In this document: piece after piece, positions 5,513 to 9,690 of the stretch | How the letters are laid out: each line of letters begins with the position of its first letter | Numbering within the stretch: the first letter of the stretch is position 1 | Origin: a bacterium | Lineage (GTDB): Bacteria; Bdellovibrionota_C; UBA2361; OMII01 | Assembly: GCA_017853915.1 (NCBI GenBank) | Contig: JAFMIS010000075.1 | Location: 1-9,690, forward strand | Direction of reading: 5' to 3' | DNA length: 9,690 nucleotides | Notes under the pieces: model-generated | Told to the model about the DNA's origin: nothing | What the model saw: only the letters and a program-made list of their open reading frames with translations | Database searches by the model: none | Made by a program: the position numbers and the translations under genes

Positions 5513-7213
5513 ATGGCGACCGCCAACCGCAGTCAGCGAGGGGAATTAGAGACCGCTCTGCGCGTCTTTCGGCTTTTGCACGGCGAGGCTCATGATCTCA
5601 CAGTGATTTTCATGTACGCGCTCGCGGTTGGGCTCTGTACGCTTGCGATACCGGTCGGTGTGCAATCAGTGGTTAATTCGGTAGCTTTTGGAGTTGTGCT
5701 TCAGCCGCTCGTCGTGATCACCTGTCTTGTAGGTGGCGTTCTTTTGTTCGCTGGCTTGCTTCGAGTTCTTCAATTAGTTGTTGTTGAGGTGTTGCAACGG
5801 AGACTTGTTGTTAGACTCTCGTTGTCTTTAGCGGGGCGTATTCCGCACGTGGAATTTGAACAGTTTCAGAGCAAATTCGGGCCGGAGTACGTCTTGCGCT
5901 TCCTGGAGGCTTTCTCGGCACAGAAGACCCTTTCAGCGCTGCTGCTCGATGGCGTCGCGCTCTTCTTTCAGGTAGTGGTGGGCTTGATACTCGTGTCGTT
6001 TTATCATCCGTTTTTCTTGGCATTCGCTATCATTCTGTCTCTGTTTCTCATTCTTCTGGTCGCGCCCCTCGGGTGGGGAGCGGTAAGGACCTCGATCCGA
6101 GCTTCTGACGCAAAGTACGATGTAGCAACATGGCTGCAGGATCTAGCCCGGGTGCCCCTACTTTTCAAGTCGAATAGGGGAGACGCGTTTGCACTTGAGC
6201 GGGCAGATCAGCTTGTAAGTAATTATGTTCTGTGGCGTGCGGCGCATTTCAGGGTATTGCTGCGTCAGGTGATTGGTTCTGTCACTATTCAGGTGTTGGC
6301 GAGTACGCTGCTACTCGGGTTAGGGGGATGGCTGGTGATTAAACAGCAACTTACGCTGGGTCAGCTGGTGGCTGCGGAGTTGATAGTGGGTTCTGTTCTT
6401 GCGGGGGCTGCGAAGCTTGGAAGATATTTGGATAAGTTTTACGAGTTGTGCGCGTCTGTCGCCAAGCTTGATGCTCTCTTTGATGTCTCTTATGAGAAGC
6501 AGACGGGATCTTTCTTTTCCCCCGGTGGAGAGCCTGCCCGCCTGGTGATATCAAACGTTTCGGTACGACGTGACTCCGAATCAGCCTCCGTGCTGCGCGA
6601 TATATCTCTCGCTATTGAGCCCGGTGACAAGGTAGCCATTTGGGGGCCGAATGGGTCCGGAAAAAGCACCTTGGCTAACTGCATATATCGGATAGCAACC
6701 CCCAGGACGGGGCGCATCGAAATAGACGGACACGACGTGCGCGAGGTCCATCCCTTGGAGCTCCGCAGTGAGATAGCGCTTGTGCGGGGTGTTGACCTCT
6801 TTCACGGCACGATTGAGGAGAACCTCACCTTATCAAAGGTCGGCATGCCGTTGGCTCGAATTCGTGAGGCCCTGAGCATGGTTGGGGTTCTGGAGGATAT
6901 CTACGCCCTTCCTGATGGACTTCAAACCGTACTGAAGGGACAGGCCGAGCCTCTTTCTCGAGGACAGGCAGCGCGCTTGGTAATCGCGCGCGCGATTCTG
7001 ATGGAGCCGCGGCTCATGATTATCGATGGAGTCCTTGATGGAATAGACGAAGCGACGGTCGGTAATCTGTTGCAGGAGGTGATGGGACCACGCGCGCCGT
7101 GGTCGTTGCTGGTCTTGACCCATGAAAGTGAGGTGTTACGACACTTTCCGAGAGCGTACCGGCTTGATCATGGGCTCTTGGTTGACGCGATGAGCGAGGG
7201 TTCGAGAGCATGA
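5513..7213 (+). CDS. ABC exporter half-transporter with degenerate ATPase motifs
   Basis: A type I secretion-like ABC exporter (membrane domain plus ATPase, 566 residues), expected to work as an inner-membrane homodimer. The membrane domain (about 25-315) holds hydrophobic segments near 30-58, 66-93, 143-163, 167-188, 252-276 and 280-300. There is no N-terminal C39 peptidase. In the ATPase, Walker A is GPNGSGKST (378-386) and the H-loop His is His537. The Q-loop Gln is Arg425, the signature is LSRGQ (481-485) rather than LSGGQ, and Walker B reads IIDG, so the catalytic Glu is Gly506; the segment VLDGID takes the place of PTSALD. I recall similar variants in HlyD-linked exporters of unknown substrate, but cannot check it. 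ATG 5513 was chosen over GTG 5507; both have a good Shine-Dalgarno. It overlaps the adaptor gene by ATGA. Confidence 0.88.
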   Translation: MATANRSQRGELETALRVFRLLHGEAHDLTVIFMYALAVGLCTLAIPVGVQSVVNSVAFGVVLQPLVVITCLVGGVLLFAGLLRVLQLVVVEVLQRRLVVRLSLSLAGRIPHVEFEQFQSKFGPEYVLRFLEAFSAQKTLSALLLDGVALFFQVVVGLILVSFYHPFFLAFAIILSLFLILLVAPLGWGAVRTSIRASDAKYDVATWLQDLARVPLLFKSNRGDAFALERADQLVSNYVLWRAAHFRVLLRQVIGSVTIQVLASTLLLGLGGWLVIKQQLTLGQLVAAELIVGSVLAGAAKLGRYLDKFYELCASVAKLDALFDVSYEKQTGSFFSPGGEPARLVISNVSVRRDSESASVLRDISLAIEPGDKVAIWGPNGSGKSTLANCIYRIATPRTGRIEIDGHDVREVHPLELRSEIALVRGVDLFHGTIEENLTLSKVGMPLARIREALSMVGVLEDIYALPDGLQTVLKGQAEPLSRGQAARLVIARAILMEPRLMIIDGVLDGIDEATVGNLLQEVMGPRAPWSLLVLTHESEVLRHFPRAYRLDHGLLVDAMSEGSRA

Positions 7214-8301
7214 CTGAATTTAACAAAAGTGGTGACGTAGGGGAGGTGACCTATCAAACACTCGATGAAGTCGCGTCGAGCGCGCGAGTGGTTCTGGAAT
7301 CACCAGAGCTGGTAGTATCTCATTCGAGCCTGCGCGTGAGTGCGACACTCATTTTCGGTGTTGTGTTGACGACGGTCCTGGCGATGATCTTTGTGCCGTG
7401 GGTGCAGAACGTGCAGGGCGTTGGTAGGGTGATAGCGTATTCGCCCGATGAACGACAGCAGAACCTAACTACTCCGGTGGACGGACAGATACGGCAGTGG
7501 TTTGTGCTTGAGGGATCGCGGGTAAAAAAGGGGGATAGCATCGTTGATATCGCCGATATTGATCCGGATATCCTCTCGCGATTAGAGCGCGAGCGGGTAG
7601 CTGGGCAACAGAGGCTCGACGCGGCGCAAAGTGCCTTGGATACCTCACGCAAGAACCTCGACCGGCAAAAAACATTGGTTGCTTCTGGCCTAAGCTCGCA
7701 GCGCGCCGCCGAATTAGCGGAGCTTGAGTATGCTAAATACCTGTCTGATGTCTCAGCGGCGTCCGCGGAGCTGGCTCGGATCGAGACGCGCATCGCTCGC
7801 CAGGCATCGCAGTCGATTGTGGCTCCGCGCGATGGGATAGTTCAGCGCATCTTTGCGCCCCAGGGGGGCGTGATGGTCAAAGCGGGACAGACCTTGGCGC
7901 TGATCGTCCCCGAGACGGCGAATCGCGCAGTCGAGATCACCGTCAGCGGGAACGATGCGCCTCTCTTGTCGGTAGGGCGCCATGTTCGACTTCAATTCGA
8001 GGGATGGCCGGCGGTGCAATTTGCCGGGTGGCCATCTGTAGCGGTGGGCACATTTGGTGGTGTGATTGGGGTGATCGATCCCGGTGCGGATGAAAATGGA
8101 AAGGTGCGCGTCATAATATTCCCTGAGCAGGGAGAGAACTGGCCGGACGCTCGATATCTGCGTCAAGGGGTGCGAGTTATCGGATGGATTCTTCTGGATA
8201 CTGTGAAGCTAGGATGGGAGATGTGGCGACAGTTCAATGGATTTCCACCATCGATTAAAAGAAATGAGCCGATGCGCTCCAACGCGGAGCAGAAGTTATG
8301 A
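7210..8301 (+). CDS. HlyD-family periplasmic adaptor (membrane fusion protein)
   Basis: This adaptor bridges the inner-membrane ABC exporter and the outer-membrane channel. It has 363 residues: a cytoplasmic N-terminus (1-44), one membrane segment (45-63), a first half-lipoyl motif (about 84-115, TTPVDGQIRQWFVLEGSRVKKG), a helical hairpin (about 118-198) and a second half-lipoyl motif (200-233, IVAPRDGIVQ and VKAGQTLALIV). A beta-barrel region (240-325) follows, with the doubled GWP motif GWPAVQFAGWPSVAVGTFGG (265-284), and then a C-terminal segment ending in WEMWRQFNGFPPS. The hairpin is shorter than in HlyD itself. The GWP pair and the FNGFPP end resemble a subgroup of HlyD proteins I recall from several phyla. 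It starts inside the ABC stop (ATGA) and ends inside the start of the next gene (ATGA), so translation is coupled across the operon. Confidence 0.92.
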   Translation: MTEFNKSGDVGEVTYQTLDEVASSARVVLESPELVVSHSSLRVSATLIFGVVLTTVLAMIFVPWVQNVQGVGRVIAYSPDERQQNLTTPVDGQIRQWFVLEGSRVKKGDSIVDIADIDPDILSRLERERVAGQQRLDAAQSALDTSRKNLDRQKTLVASGLSSQRAAELAELEYAKYLSDVSAASAELARIETRIARQASQSIVAPRDGIVQRIFAPQGGVMVKAGQTLALIVPETANRAVEITVSGNDAPLLSVGRHVRLQFEGWPAVQFAGWPSVAVGTFGGVIGVIDPGADENGKVRVIIFPEQGENWPDARYLRQGVRVIGWILLDTVKLGWEMWRQFNGFPPSIKRNEPMRSNAEQKL

Positions 8302-9690
8302 GACAGATTCCGCGGAGTCGATTCACAGCACGTCTCCTAGCGGCGTTGGTGCTCGGGCTCCAAGCGATTCAGATCTCTGTGGCCGAGGAGGTTGCGACGG
8401 GAACCCCCGGGCAGCAGAAGCGCCTACCTGGAACGGCTTCAAAGCATGGAGTGCTTCTAGAGCTTGATGATGTCATTCGCGCTACATTAGAACACCATCC
8501 AGCCCTCAAGGGAGAGATGCAGGAGAGAGTGGCGGCGGATGCCGATCTTTTATCCTCGCAAGGGGCGTTTGACCCCAGTATTAAAGGAGATGTGTTGTCG
8601 TATGCTACCGGAGGATATACCGGTAATTATGGCTCGACCTACGTCGAAAAGCCCCTCCAGTTTTATGGAAGTAAAGTTACGGCGGGATACCGCTTAGGGG
8701 GAGGTTTATTCCCAACGTACGACAACTACTACGAGACGAATTCCGGAGGCGAACTTGGTGTAGGTCTTGAGGTCCCGCTTCTGCGGGATGGTCCGATAGA
8801 CCGACGTCGAGCCAATATCGGAAAATCTGTATCAGGGCAGGTAATCGCCGATTCCGCGATTGAACAGCGTAAGATTGAGTTGGCGCGCGCCGCAGCGTTG
8901 ACCTATTGGGATTGGACCGCGGCTCGCAACAAGGTCAAGGTATACAAAAAATTATTATCAACCGCTGAGGAGCGAGATAGACAGATAACTGAAAGGGTCA
9001 GACGCGGCGATCTGCCGGATTTCGATCGGGTCGATAATCAGCGCGCGGTGTTGCAGCGTCAGGCGCAGCTTTTAGCGGCTGAGCGCGCCGTCAAGAACGC
9101 CGAGTTTAATCTCGCTCTCTTCTTTCGCGATAAAAACGGCGAGCCTCGATTGATTGAGTCGATGCGCTCGTTAGAGAGAATCCCGTTGCCCCTCTTTGTG
9201 GCGGAATCGTCCATCGACGCGCCGGTAGCGGAGGCCGCAGCCGCGCGGCCTGAATTTAAGAACCTACAGGCGCAGCGAGACCAGAACCAGCTTGAGCTAA
9301 ACCTGGCACGAAACCAGATCCTTCCGAGGCTCGATCTTCGAGTATTCTCAGCCAATGATATGGGAACGGGAGATCCGAGGCGCGAGGAGCCTGAGTTGAA
9401 AGCGGGAGTGCGACTTGAGATTCCGCTGGCGACCCGCACTCAACAGGGGCGAATTGATTTCTACGAGGCCAAACAAAGAAAGATAGAATTTACAGAGACG
9501 TTTCTGAAGGAGCGGATCCGCGCAGATGTACAGGACGCGTTAAACGCACTGAACATAGCGAAATCGAGGGTCGAAGTTGTCAAGAAAGAGGTTGAGGCCT
9601 CACGAGATCTCGCCCAGGGAGAGCTTAAACGCTTCGAGTTGGGTGATAGTAATCTTATATTCGTGAACCTTCGCGAACAGAACGCGGCGG
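8298..9690 (+). CDS. TolC-family outer-membrane efflux protein (partial, runs off the window)
   Basis: The frame from ATG 8298 is open for 464 codons to the window edge. A signal peptide (basic 2-12, hydrophobic 13-26) has a probable cleavage after SVA (Ala29). The first OEP repeat starts near residue 55 (LELDDVIRATLEHHPAL) and includes a membrane-strand region with GYRLGGGLFPTYDNYYETN (130-148) and LEVPLLRDGPIDRRRANI (157-174). Long helices follow (about 185-275). A second repeat begins near 312 and contains a second strand region (ILPRLDLRVFSAND and VRLEIPL), then helices to the edge. It should form the trimeric outer-membrane channel for the ABC-adaptor pair. The missing end is probably small, since the family has about 450-550 residues. 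The start overlaps the adaptor stop (ATGA). Confidence 0.92.
   Translation, partial: MRQIPRSRFTARLLAALVLGLQAIQISVAEEVATGTPGQQKRLPGTASKHGVLLELDDVIRATLEHHPALKGEMQERVAADADLLSSQGAFDPSIKGDVLSYATGGYTGNYGSTYVEKPLQFYGSKVTAGYRLGGGLFPTYDNYYETNSGGELGVGLEVPLLRDGPIDRRRANIGKSVSGQVIADSAIEQRKIELARAAALTYWDWTAARNKVKVYKKLLSTAEERDRQITERVRRGDLPDFDRVDNQRAVLQRQAQLLAAERAVKNAEFNLALFFRDKNGEPRLIESMRSLERIPLPLFVAESSIDAPVAEAAAARPEFKNLQAQRDQNQLELNLARNQILPRLDLRVFSANDMGTGDPRREEPELKAGVRLEIPLATRTQQGRIDFYEAKQRKIEFTETFLKERIRADVQDALNALNIAKSRVEVVKKEVEASRDLAQGELKRFELGDSNLIFVNLREQNAA

Noticed and set aside
9059..9439. A 126-codon open frame on the minus strand, and other long minus-strand frames across the window
   Set aside because: They lie opposite well-supported genes (here the TolC-family protein) and show no family features, so they are shadows.
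1..9690. CRISPR arrays, tRNA or rRNA genes, insertion sequences, phage or attachment sites
   Set aside because: No spaced direct repeats, cloverleaf, transposase, integrase or terminal inverted repeats were seen in the window.

Overview
The window looks like chromosomal DNA of a Gram-negative (diderm) bacterium. It carries an LPS-assembly lipoprotein of the LptE type and a type I secretion set (ABC exporter, HlyD-type adaptor, TolC-type channel), all of which need an outer membrane. The genus cannot be read from the sequence. A proteobacterial or deltaproteobacterial-grade lineage is a guess from protein style only. Every gene I accept is on the + strand.

Region 1 (1-2435) is the distal end of the ribosomal alpha operon, in the usual order rpsK (3' end only), rpsD, rpoA, rplQ. 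A strong intrinsic terminator closes it at 2393-2431. rpsD encodes a zinc-ribbon S4, rpoA an alpha subunit with an intact DNA-contacting C-terminal domain, and rplQ an L17 with a 47-residue lysine-rich tail built on a five-residue repeat. A stem-loop without a T tract lies between rpsD and rpoA.

Region 2 (2437-4189) is a small cluster: an unrecognised charged helical protein, an LptE-like outer-membrane lipoprotein 4 nt downstream, and an apparent fusion of a DUF1653 domain to a GNAT acetyltransferase domain. It is followed by 285 bp without a credible gene. That gap holds two mutually exclusive hairpins (one ends in six T's) and a possible promoter buried in an inverted repeat.

Region 3 (4475-4975) is a single unrecognised 166-residue protein without Cys or Trp.

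Region 4 (4976-9690) is a tightly packed operon: a cysteine-free ArsR-family repressor, an ABC exporter half-transporter, an HlyD-type adaptor and a TolC-type outer-membrane protein that runs off the window. The junctions are a tandem Shine-Dalgarno and two ATGA overlaps. The promoter (TTGAAC, 17 bp, TATATT) has its -10 inside an AT-rich inverted repeat typical of ArsR/SmtB operators, so autorepression of a whole tripartite exporter is likely. The exporter ATPase has kept Walker A and the H-loop His. It has lost the Walker B catalytic Glu (Gly), the Q-loop Gln (Arg) and the first Gly of the signature motif (LSRGQ). No substrate gene is visible. This repressor-controlled exporter with an atypical ATPase is the best candidate for an undescribed system here.
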